Below are positions 52,920 to 60,965 of a stretch of DNA of 64,000 nucleotides, piece after piece. This DNA comes from Caballeronia sordidicola (GTDB lineage Bacteria > Pseudomonadota > Gammaproteobacteria > Burkholderiales > Burkholderiaceae), in the NCBI RefSeq assembly GCF_000729995.1, contig NZ_JNFG01000199.1:434001-498000 (forward strand), written 5' to 3'. The notes beneath the pieces are model-generated. The model was given only the letters and a program-made list of their open reading frames with translations, ran no database searches and had not been told where the DNA came from. Each line of letters starts with the position of its first letter. Position 1 is the stretch's first letter. A program made the position numbers and the translations under genes.

Positions 52920-54725
52920 TCAGACGAGGTAATACAGGCGGTCATCCTCTTGCACAGGAGTCGGCTCTACCCTGTGCTGTGCGCAGTGGGCACACGTATT
53001 CGCATCCGCAATCAGGCTATACGCGTAACGTACTGCACGAAGCGTTGCCGAATAGCGCTCGTCCTCTTCAGGGAAGAAACGCTCGGGCGGATACCAGTCG
53101 GAGAACTTAAGATTGCCCAGCGCCGCCTGCAACTCAGGACGCAGTCCCGCGAGCAAAACGATCCGGCCGTTGCTTTGACTTTCGCGCAGAAAATGTTCGA
53201 GCTTTTCTATACACACCACGTCTGGATTACGCACTCGCTTGAGCCGCAAGACGACGTGGCGAATCCCGCGAGCCTCGACTTGCGCATTGATCGTTTCGAA
53301 GTGACGATCCAACTCTAGTGCGGCGCCGAAGAACAACTCGCCCTCCAGGTCGTACACCGCAACCGACGTACATTCCGGGTCGCTCGGCAATCGTTCGCGC
53401 ACCACCCGCTCCGGACTAACAAACAATTCGGTCGCTTTCAATTTGGCCGCGCGCGGCACGAACAGCACAATCGACACGGCTGCGCCGACAAGAATGGCAA
53501 ACTCGACACCAATCACAAGCGCCGACAATGCCGTAATCAACACGAGCCCCGCGTCGTAACGAGACGCCCTAAGCGCATAGCGGATGCGTTCGAAGTCGAT
53601 CAGGCGGAACGCCGTAACAAGCAGAAGACCGGCAAGCGAGGCCTTGGGAATATAGCGTGTCAACGGAGCCAGAAGCAGCACTGCAACGGCGACGATCACC
53701 GCCGTGATCACGCCCGAGAACCGTGTGACTGCGCCCGCCTGGTAATTGATGGCTGAACGGGAAAGAGAACCAGAGCCCGGCAAACACCGGAAAAAGCCGC
53801 CTACCAGGTTAGCGAGTCCTTCAGCCATGCACTGACGGTTATAGTCCAGCGGCTGGCCGGTCCTATGCGCAATCGATTTAGCAATCGAAAGCGCTTCAAG
53901 CAAACCAAGGAACGCGATCGCAATTGCCGACGACGAGAGCTGCCCAAGCCATGACCACTTGATCTCAGGAATATGCGGCTCGGGCAGGCTGGCCTTCAAC
54001 GCGCCGATCACCGAAATCGCCGTCTTGCCCCCTGCCCCCGGCGTCGACCATCCCAAGGCAAAAGCGGAAAGGCTTATCACGATCAGCACCAGCAACATAT
54101 CGAATTGCGGCAGCTTGTACCGACGCACGGCTTGGCGTAATGCGAGTGCAAGCGCGACCGTGACAGCACTGATCGCAAGGGCTTTAAGGTTCACCGGATC
54201 GCCGTGGACGACAGTCAGCCACAGCCGGTAAAGCACATGCTGGTGGCCAGTCCCTTTCTCACGCACGCCAAGCGCATTGCCGATCTGCCCGACTGCCAAT
54301 AGCACGGCCGCGCCCGCCATGAAACCAAGGATCACGGATTCGGAAATGTACCGTGTAAGGTCGCCCAGACGGAACACCGCTATCGCTATTTGAATGATGC
54401 CGACCATCACGCCGAGCAGGAACATGGCTTCGTATATGTCCGCGCTTGCATTGGGATCCAGAAAAGCGAGCGCGCTGAATACCACGAGGGAAATGGCGCT
54501 GGTCGGTCCATTGATCAGATGCGACGACGATCCGAAGATCGACGCCACCAGCGTCACTATCACGGCCGAGTACAAACCAAAGCGCGGATCGACGCCGGCA
54601 ATCAACGCATACGCCATGCCTTGCGGCAAGGATATGGCGGCAACTGTGAGGCCGGCCACCAGATCCCGGCGACCCTTCTGCGTGGTGTAGTTAAGTTGGC
54701 TTAGGAGTTTCATGCTGGGTTTCAT
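52920..54725 (-). CDS. SulP-family sulfate/anion permease with STAS domain
   Basis: The 601-residue protein has 10-12 membrane segments with the SulP regions LVAGLTVAAISLPQGMAYAL and GSSSHLINGPTSAISLVVFS, then a C-terminal STAS domain (about 435-550; YDLEGELFFGAALELDRHFE, VVLRLKRVRNPDVVCIEKLE). It imports sulfate or another anion by ion-coupled transport. Its ATG overlaps the stop of the sulfate-binding protein by four bases, an unexpected pairing because SulP proteins do not use periplasmic binding proteins. An in-frame ATG lies four codons in. Confidence 0.92.
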   Translation of the reverse strand: MKPSMKLLSQLNYTTQKGRRDLVAGLTVAAISLPQGMAYALIAGVDPRFGLYSAVIVTLVASIFGSSSHLINGPTSAISLVVFSALAFLDPNASADIYEAMFLLGVMVGIIQIAIAVFRLGDLTRYISESVILGFMAGAAVLLAVGQIGNALGVREKGTGHQHVLYRLWLTVVHGDPVNLKALAISAVTVALALALRQAVRRYKLPQFDMLLVLIVISLSAFALGWSTPGAGGKTAISVIGALKASLPEPHIPEIKWSWLGQLSSSAIAIAFLGLLEALSIAKSIAHRTGQPLDYNRQCMAEGLANLVGGFFRCLPGSGSLSRSAINYQAGAVTRFSGVITAVIVAVAVLLLAPLTRYIPKASLAGLLLVTAFRLIDFERIRYALRASRYDAGLVLITALSALVIGVEFAILVGAAVSIVLFVPRAAKLKATELFVSPERVVRERLPSDPECTSVAVYDLEGELFFGAALELDRHFETINAQVEARGIRHVVLRLKRVRNPDVVCIEKLEHFLRESQSNGRIVLLAGLRPELQAALGNLKFSDWYPPERFFPEEDERYSATLRAVRYAYSLIADANTCAHCAQHRVEPTPVQEDDRLYYLV

Positions 54726-55795
54726 GCCCCACTCTTTTGGATTGCGACAGCGCCGTTTTCGGCGGCCGCCGTGCCGGCAGGACCGAGAACGGTATCGATG
54801 ACCCCGTTCTCGTCGAAGAACTTGTGACTGGCGTCGTCCCAGCTTTTAGCTATATCGGTCACGTTGAAAAGCTTGATCGGCCTTAATCGGTCAGCGTATT
54901 TGCTGGCAATCGCAGGATTGATTGGCCGGTACCCCGCTTGCGCCACGATCTCCTGCGCCGAATCAGTGAAGAGGTAGTCGAGATAAGCTCGTGCGTAGCG
55001 CTCGCTGTGGTGCCGGGCGACGTTGCGGTCGACCCACGCAACGTAAGGCTCGGCAAGAATACTGACCGGCGGATACACAATCTCGAGTTCGCCCGGCGCG
55101 TCGGCAAGCTCGCGTATCGCTTCGTTTTCCCAGGTCAGTTGAACGTCACCCACCTTCTCGACAACGAAGGTGGTCGCGGCGCCGCGAGCTCCGCTATCAA
55201 GGCGCGTAGTGTGACGGTACAGGGCCTCCAGATACGAGCGTGCGTCAGCGTCGGTGCCCCCACGCGTCGTCGTAGCGCCCCACGCAGCCAGCGCACTGAG
55301 CTTCCCGTTGCCTGACGTTCGAGGGTCCGGCGTGATGACCTCCACGCCGGGTTTCACCAGATCTGGCCAATCATGAATGCCTCTGGGATTGCCCCGGCGA
55401 ACCACGAAGACAATGGTCGAATAATAGGGCTGGGAATGATGCGGCAAGCGGTCCTGCCAACCATCGGCAATCAGGCCGCGCTTGCGGAGCGCATCGATAT
55501 CGGTGAACAGTCCGAGCGTCACCACGTCCGCGTCTTGTTCACCATCAATGACCGCGCGCGCTTGCCGCGAGGAGCCTCCGTGCGATTGTTTCACCTGCAG
55601 GTGAACGCCATTTTCACGCTGATAGTTGGCGACGAACTGCTGATCGAGCCGAAGGTATAGCTCGCGCGTCGGATCGTACGACACATTCAGTATCTGGCGG
55701 TTGACGTCGCCCTGGACATTCTTGACACCGATCAGCGTGACCGCGACCGCAACGGCCGCTACCGCGCCAACACTCAACCAGGGGATGGGCTTCAT
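54722..55795 (-). CDS. Sulfate/thiosulfate-binding protein (Sbp/CysP family)
   Basis: The 357-residue protein has a membrane or signal segment at 7-23 (LSVGAVAAVAVAVTLIG), then the Sbp core: ILNVSYDPTRELYLRLDQQF, VKQSHGGSSRQARAVIDGEQ, ADVVTLGLFTDIDALRKRG and TFVVEKVGDVQLTWENEAI. It binds sulfate in the periplasm. CysT/CysW/CysA partners are not in the window; instead a SulP permease overlaps its end. A box resembling the sulfur motif, ATTCTTCGTTTTG, lies on the minus strand at 55832-55844. Confidence 0.9.
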   Translation of the reverse strand: MKPIPWLSVGAVAAVAVAVTLIGVKNVQGDVNRQILNVSYDPTRELYLRLDQQFVANYQRENGVHLQVKQSHGGSSRQARAVIDGEQDADVVTLGLFTDIDALRKRGLIADGWQDRLPHHSQPYYSTIVFVVRRGNPRGIHDWPDLVKPGVEVITPDPRTSGNGKLSALAAWGATTTRGGTDADARSYLEALYRHTTRLDSGARGAATTFVVEKVGDVQLTWENEAIRELADAPGELEIVYPPVSILAEPYVAWVDRNVARHHSERYARAYLDYLFTDSAQEIVAQAGYRPINPAIASKYADRLRPIKLFNVTDIAKSWDDASHKFFDENGVIDTVLGPAGTAAAENGAVAIQKSGA

Positions 55796-55968
55796 AGGTC
55801 GTTCTCAAAGCGGTGGAATTACGTCGCCACGCAAAACGAAGAATCGTGGACGCCTGGGGCACATTCGGTAAAAGCAAAGAACGGTTGGTACAGTGGGGAT
55901 TGACCAGCGTGATCGAGGTGATCGGCGTTCGGGGGATATAGCGCGAAGCGCCCCCCCGCAATGCCTCA

Positions 55969-56349
55969 TCAACGCGCCTGCGCAGGCTCACTACGCGTCA
56001 AGAGGCTCAACGATGTCCATCCAGCCCCGCGAGCGGGACAAAAAACCGGCACGAGTGCCGTGCCGGTGTTGCCGTCCCGACTCACGCTTTTCGCATCGTC
56101 TACATAGACGCAATCATCCCCGGCCTTCAGGCTGAAAGAAACCGTGTGGTCATCGACCGCCCGGTAAACCACATAGTCAGGTGCTTTCGCGTCATTGGGA
56201 ATAACGACGCGGCGCGCGGCGGTGGCGCCGGTCTCTTTTGTCGATTGGGTCTTCCAGCTTGCCTCGATGCACACCAGAAGAATGGCGATGCCAACCACCC
56301 AAAGTGATTTCTGCGACGCTCTCTCGGGAGACGGCGATACGTGCGACAT
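55969..56349 (-). CDS. Small membrane-anchored hypothetical protein
   Basis: The 126-residue frame has one N-terminal hydrophobic segment (LWVVGIAILLVCIEASW) and a periplasmic-looking domain with VYRAVDDHTVSFSLKAGDDC. I recognise no family. Two cysteines (about 79 and 103) could form a disulfide. A terminator-like hairpin lies inside the last quarter (56040-56067). Coding is plausible but not proven. Confidence 0.45.
   Translation of the reverse strand: MSHVSPSPERASQKSLWVVGIAILLVCIEASWKTQSTKETGATAARRVVIPNDAKAPDYVVYRAVDDHTVSFSLKAGDDCVYVDDAKSVSRDGNTGTALVPVFCPARGAGWTSLSLLTRSEPAQAR
56040..56067 (-). terminator. Intrinsic-terminator-like hairpin with T tract, inside a small frame
   Basis: On the minus strand ACCGGCACG-GCACT-CGTGCCGGT forms a perfect 9-bp stem followed by TTTTTT. 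It would stop minus-strand transcription before the end of the frame at 55969. Confidence 0.6.
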
Positions 56350-56819
56350 CGGACAGCGCTCCAGACCAGATTCACTTCAAAGCAGCGCCCTGCAAGCCAG
56401 GGATTCCGGATTGAAAGACGGAAAACCGCGGGGACTGGCTGTTCAACGCCGGGTCAGTCGCGCGGCTTATTCTCATGATGATTGCGGCGCAATGCGCCGC
56501 CTGACTGAGACTATGAGAGCAAGGCGCAGAAAGCAGAAATAATTTAATTTCATTTGAAATTCACAAAGTGACGCGGATCGATAAGCGGCCGTGCCGCTGG
56601 CGGGAGTAGCCGCGGACATGACGGCATCAAAGGGCCATATGCATATTTCAATTGCTTCGTTGTGATTGCCGGCGCTGCGTTCTATCGTTGCGCGAAATCT
56701 GACTTGGCTCATCTCGGCGAGTCCCGCGGCAGCGTGTGTGCACCACGCGCATATAGCCGATCGCTCCTCGCCTTAGCCGCTTGCAGCCTTGATGAGTAAC
56801 CACTACCGGACACTTGGCA
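56350..56819. other. Intergenic region before the second sulfonate-binding protein
   Basis: No gene is seen in these 470 bases. The right part has sulfur box copy D; the left part should hold the minus-strand promoter for the small hypothetical gene. Confidence 0.5.
56651..56688 (+). promoter_or_regulatory. Sulfur-regulon promoter box (copy D)
   Basis: ATTGCTTCGTTGTGATTG (56651-56668) is followed by TATCGT 20 bases after the core, about 130 bases before the sulfonate-binding protein. Confidence 0.65.
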
Positions 56820-57776
56820 ATGAATGACTCGAAGCAACGGGGACGCAGGACCTTTATCGCAGCACTAGGCGCAACCATGGCAGGCGTTGCGTTGCCGTCG
56901 TGGGCAAAATACCAGTCAGACCAGTTCAGAATCGGTTACCAGAAGGCGGCCAGTACGCTGGTGCTGCTGAAAGCGCATGGCGCACTCGAAAAGCGCCTCG
57001 CGCCGCTTGGTGTCAAGGTGTCCTGGAACGAGTTTCCCGCGGGTCCGCAGTTACTTGAAGGGTTGAATGTCGGGGCGATCGACTTCGGCTATGTTGGCGA
57101 GGCGCCACCTGTATTTGCCCAGGCCGCCGGCGCGGATTTCGTCTATACCGCCTACGAGGTTCCCACGCCGCACGCCGAAGGGGTGGTCGTCGTGCAAGAC
57201 TCGCCGATCAAGAGCGTCGCCGATCTCAAGGGGAAAAAGATCGCGTTCAACAAGGGGTCGGACGTCCACTGGTTCATCGTTGCGCTGCTGCGCAAAAACG
57301 GTCTCGACTTTCCGGATATTCAGCCTGTGTACCTGGCGCCGGCCGACGCCCGCGCCGCGCTGGAACAGCATGCCGTTGACGCCTGGGCCATCTGGGATCC
57401 GTTTCTTGCAGCAGTGGAGGGACAAAGCAACGCACGTCTCATTGCCGACGCACAAGGCGTGGCCAGCCATCACCAGTTCTTCTTGAGTCAGCGCGAGTTT
57501 GCGCAAAAGCGCAAGGACGTGATCGCAATCGCTCTGGAAGAGCTAGGCAAGGAAGGACAATGGGTGAAGCAGAATGTCTCGGCGGCCGCGGCTCAACTGG
57601 CGCCTATTCAGGGTCTTGACGCGGCAATCATCGAGACCGGCTTACGCCACTATGCGCACGTGTACAAACCGATCGATGACACTGTGCTTGCCGAACAGCA
57701 ACGCATCGCCGATACCTTCTACGAACTGAAGCTGATTCCCCGCAAGATTGTTACGAAGGAAGCGGTTCTGACGTAG
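56820..57776 (+). CDS. Sulfonate ABC binding protein (SsuA family), Tat-type leader, orphan
   Basis: I start at the ATG at 56820. The protein (318 residues) has a twin-arginine leader RGRRTFIAALGATMAGVALP and SsuA-family regions: FRIGYQKAASTLVLLKAHGA, VSWNEFPAGPQLLEGLNVGA, IDFGYVGEAPPVFAQAAGAD and IAFNKGSDVHWFIVALL. No permease or ATPase lies nearby, as with its paralogue at 17221. It probably collects alkanesulfonates for a transporter elsewhere. Confidence 0.88.
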   Translation: MNDSKQRGRRTFIAALGATMAGVALPSWAKYQSDQFRIGYQKAASTLVLLKAHGALEKRLAPLGVKVSWNEFPAGPQLLEGLNVGAIDFGYVGEAPPVFAQAAGADFVYTAYEVPTPHAEGVVVVQDSPIKSVADLKGKKIAFNKGSDVHWFIVALLRKNGLDFPDIQPVYLAPADARAALEQHAVDAWAIWDPFLAAVEGQSNARLIADAQGVASHHQFFLSQREFAQKRKDVIAIALEELGKEGQWVKQNVSAAAAQLAPIQGLDAAIIETGLRHYAHVYKPIDDTVLAEQQRIADTFYELKLIPRKIVTKEAVLT

Positions 57777-57836
57777 GTCTAAGGAAAGCTGGCGTGCGGC
57801 TTACAAGTGTGGCTTACATGATGCACGCCAAGGCCT

Positions 57837-58700
57837 TCACCGCAACTCGAAGCCCAGTGCGGCCAGTGCATCGCGCAAGCGGTCACGGCCATGCAGCGAC
57901 TCCCGGGTACGCCAGCGCTCCACCGAGCGGTCGGTCCAGGCCGCGTCGGACTGACCCTGCTGAGCTTGGAACTCCGACAAAATCCTATCGTAAAGAGAGA
58001 TGCCGGCTGGCTGCACATGCGCATCGTAGCGTTCGCGGTGCAATACAACAGACTGCGGCAGGCGAGGCTTGACCTGCGCTGGACGAGTCTCGTCCGCGTA
58101 GCCGACGCATAAGCCGAATACCGGCAGCACATGCGCCGGCAAGCCCAGTTCTGCGGCCACCTGCACGGGGGCGTTACGAATTGCACCGATGTAGACCGAA
58201 CCAAGACCCAGCGACTCGAGCGCGACCACCGCGTTTTGCGCGGCGAGCGCCGCGTCGATTACGCCAACCAGCAGCGTCTCCAGATAGTGCAGTCCTTCGG
58301 GCTTAACGCTGGCGCTCGCCGCCACTGCCTCAAGCCTGGCCAAGTCGGCGAGCCACACCAGCAATAATGGTGCTTCCCGGATATGCGCCTGATTTCCCGC
58401 CAGAACGGAGAGTCGGGCCTTTCGTTCAGTATCCTCAACTGCGACGACGCTCCAGGTCTGCAAATTCGACGAGCTTGACGCGGATTGTGCGGCCGCAATC
58501 AGTGTGTCAAGCGTACCCCCGGGCAACGGCCGATCACTATAGGCGCGCACAGAGCGATGCGATAGCAACGTCTCCAGCGTGTCGTTCCATTCGGGCAGAG
58601 ACTCGGGCAACTGCGTTCCGTAGCGGGCTTGCCATGCTGCATTGGCGGACCCGGAAACGGCCTCAAGGGACAAGCGGTCAAGCGTGTAGTCAGTAGACAA
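57837..58700 (-). CDS. Nitroreductase-family flavoprotein (NfsA/FMN-reductase-like)
   Basis: The 287-residue protein has the FMN-binding N-terminus LLSHRSVRAYSDRPLPGGTL, AAQSASSSSNLQTWSVVAVE, and the family segment GLGSVYIGAIRNAPVQVAAE. It reduces nitro- or quinone compounds or free flavin with NAD(P)H. Since no other flavin reductase is in the window, it could supply FMNH2 to the many two-component oxygenases, but this is inference. The amidohydrolase ends 35 bases upstream on the same strand. Confidence 0.85.
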   Translation of the reverse strand: MSTDYTLDRLSLEAVSGSANAAWQARYGTQLPESLPEWNDTLETLLSHRSVRAYSDRPLPGGTLDTLIAAAQSASSSSNLQTWSVVAVEDTERKARLSVLAGNQAHIREAPLLLVWLADLARLEAVAASASVKPEGLHYLETLLVGVIDAALAAQNAVVALESLGLGSVYIGAIRNAPVQVAAELGLPAHVLPVFGLCVGYADETRPAQVKPRLPQSVVLHRERYDAHVQPAGISLYDRILSEFQAQQGQSDAAWTDRSVERWRTRESLHGRDRLRDALAALGFELR

Positions 58701-58735
58701 TGTGTTTTTCCTGGCAGAGACAGTCGGACAGTCGT

Positions 58736-60244
58736 TTAGCGTTTCCCGGCCAATGCACGTTCGACCGCTGTGCCCTTGAAGAAATCAGGATTCGCCTGCG
58801 TGTAGAGTCTGTAAGGGTTGTCGAACACGTAGGCCTTGAAATCGCTTTCGCTGATCACGCCCTGCTCCACGAGTTGCCAGCTCTCCGCCAGCGCCTCGGT
58901 CAGGTCGGGTACATCCCAGTGCCCGACATCCGACGAATAAATCGCGTTGATTTTTGCGCCTAGCGGATTGGCGCGCTCATTAAACGCGGCGGCGATCGTG
59001 CGGTCGTCCGACTCGGACCCGAAATAGAAATTGTCGACCCAGCGTGAGCGAATGTCTTCGACCTTCTCAATCCCGGCTGCCGCAAAGTCTTCAAGTTCGT
59101 GCGCTGCGGGCTGGCGCGCGTCACGGGTGTACGACGAACCGAGCGTGTCGCGAATCAGCGTCTCTTCTTCCAGTTGACGCCCCTTGGTCAGGCCATCGCC
59201 ATATTTTTTGAACAGTTCGAGCAGAAGCTTGCGATCGGTCTCGCGCGGATCATAGTGCCGCAACCCTTCGCGGCTGCGCTTCGAAAAACGGTCTGCGAGA
59301 TGGATATAAACATTCGCGCCCCATGCGGCACCGCCCTCGAGCAGTGCGACCCGCAGCGCTGGAAAACGGCGCGTCACCCCACCGAAAAATAGCGCCTTCG
59401 CAAACGCTTCCGATGCGTCCGCGAAATGTCCGATGTGGTTGTACATGTAGTTGCTGATCGACGAGCGGCCGGTCCAGCCCTGACTGCCGTAGTGCGTCGT
59501 GACCGGTACGCCGAGTTCAACAACCTTGGCCCAGAACGGGTCGTAGTCGTGCTCGCTGTCGATGCCGTAAAAGTCGATGTAAGACGCGTGCTTTGCAATA
59601 TCCGGATATTGCTCGGGAGGATATTTCTCGGCGAGCGCGCGAATGGGACGCCGCACACCGCCGCTGATGTTGATGACTTTAAGGCCGAGAGTCTTGACCG
59701 CAAACTCAAGCTCCTCTATGCCCTCTTGCGGTGTGTGCAGCGGGATGCCGGCGACCGGGGTCAAATGATCCGCAAATGGCCTATACAGGTCCGCGTGGTA
59801 GTGATTGATTGCTCGCTGCAGCGCTTGCCTATCGTCGCCGGCAGCCAGCGCCGCGAGCGCGTTGTTGGGAAACAGCACCGAATAATCCGAGCCCTGTTCG
59901 GCCTGGCGCTCATAGAGCAGTGCGGGGAGATGATAAGTCGCCACATCGAGCGTATTGCGCGTGACCCGCGCCCACCACGGCAACCTGATCGTGCGATGCC
60001 GCTGCCGTTCCTCCGGAGTCTGTTCGTACCAGTCCCGTCCATCGCGCAAGGTCGCGTTGCGGCGTGCGCCTGATGCGCGTCGCAGCGCGTCCACCAAGCC
60101 CACACCACCATAATTCGCTACGTAATCCTCAAGGGCGGGTGTGTAGTCGTTCGTGTGAACGTCGGTGTCGATCACCGGGTAACCTAGCTGATGGCGAATC
60201 GCCGCGGACGGGGAAGCCTGCAGGGCAGCAGTACGGTCATTCAT
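58736..60244 (-). CDS. Amidohydrolase-family (ACMSD-like) metal-dependent hydrolase
   Basis: The 502-residue protein has an amidohydrolase-2 fold: the N-terminal metal motif YPVIDTDVHTND, LKVINISGGVRRPIRALAEK, WAKVVELGVPVTTHYGSQG with the next metal histidine, and NAIYSSDVGHWDVPD with the catalytic aspartate region. Members hydrolyse or decarboxylate small ring or amide substrates. It heads a two-gene unit with the nitroreductase. Substrate unknown; it is longer than typical (about 330-400). Confidence 0.85.
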   Translation of the reverse strand: MNDRTAALQASPSAAIRHQLGYPVIDTDVHTNDYTPALEDYVANYGGVGLVDALRRASGARRNATLRDGRDWYEQTPEERQRHRTIRLPWWARVTRNTLDVATYHLPALLYERQAEQGSDYSVLFPNNALAALAAGDDRQALQRAINHYHADLYRPFADHLTPVAGIPLHTPQEGIEELEFAVKTLGLKVINISGGVRRPIRALAEKYPPEQYPDIAKHASYIDFYGIDSEHDYDPFWAKVVELGVPVTTHYGSQGWTGRSSISNYMYNHIGHFADASEAFAKALFFGGVTRRFPALRVALLEGGAAWGANVYIHLADRFSKRSREGLRHYDPRETDRKLLLELFKKYGDGLTKGRQLEEETLIRDTLGSSYTRDARQPAAHELEDFAAAGIEKVEDIRSRWVDNFYFGSESDDRTIAAAFNERANPLGAKINAIYSSDVGHWDVPDLTEALAESWQLVEQGVISESDFKAYVFDNPYRLYTQANPDFFKGTAVERALAGKR

Positions 60245-60669
60245 GTGGGCGCTCCGAAATTATCGATCCGGTATTCTTCGATTCACATGCGGCGGGTTCG
60301 GATCGCTTGATGAACTCAGGCGCACCTCGCCAGGCAAGTGCCTAAGTCCGTTTGGACCACTCAGGTCCTGCGCGTACATTACCCAAGAATTGCCTATGCA
60401 GAAACACGGCTCGATCTAACAATTCACGCTACCAATATGACTCATCTACTGGTACGCATATGCGTTTTCGAGCAATGCGCCCGGGTTCATCATGTTCAAG
60501 CGTTCAAGTCCGGTCGCCGCTCTGTTGGAGCACTCTTCTTTTGCATCTATCCAACGACGACCCAATTCGGATTTGCTTTTGCCAAATGCTTATTTCTCGC
60601 GCTTCGATAAGCAGGCTAACCTCGACTCGTTGCTTTCAACATGCTTCATGTCGCGGAGGCCAATCGAGC
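60245..60669. other. Divergent intergenic region
   Basis: No gene is seen in these 425 bases. An inverted repeat TGCTTAT/ATAAGCA (60587-60593 and 60607-60613, 13-base spacer) lies about 60 bases upstream of the small gene at 60670 and could be a LysR-type site. Confidence 0.4.
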
Positions 60670-60885
60670 ATGCATTACAAAGGTTATGACGTCGCACCGG
60701 CGGCACAGGCGCTACCCGGCGGACTGTTCGCAGCCAATCTCGTGATTCAGGATGAGGTATCGCTGCTGAAGCCGGCCTTCGTATTCGACGAACTCGACTA
60801 CTTCTTCGAATCAGATCTTGCCGTGGCCTATGCGGCTCGCTGGGCGCGCATGTGGATCGACGAACGCCCCCAGCGGTACGCTTGA
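60670..60885 (+). CDS. Small hypothetical protein (71 aa)
   Basis: The ATG at 60670 is preceded by CGGAGG (ten bases away). The product MHYKGYDVAPAAQALPGGLF onward is acidic and without signal peptide, and ends WARMWIDERPQRYA. It resembles short single-domain proteins common in Burkholderiaceae that I cannot name. It lies 80 bases before a Family 5 binding protein. Confidence 0.55.
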   Translation: MHYKGYDVAPAAQALPGGLFAANLVIQDEVSLLKPAFVFDELDYFFESDLAVAYAARWARMWIDERPQRYA

Positions 60886-60965
60886 AATACTTGGTTTCCT
60901 CGCCCGTGCCCGGCATTCGCGCACTTACTACAACGCCAGGGCAGCCAGCTTAAGCCGGATAAAAA

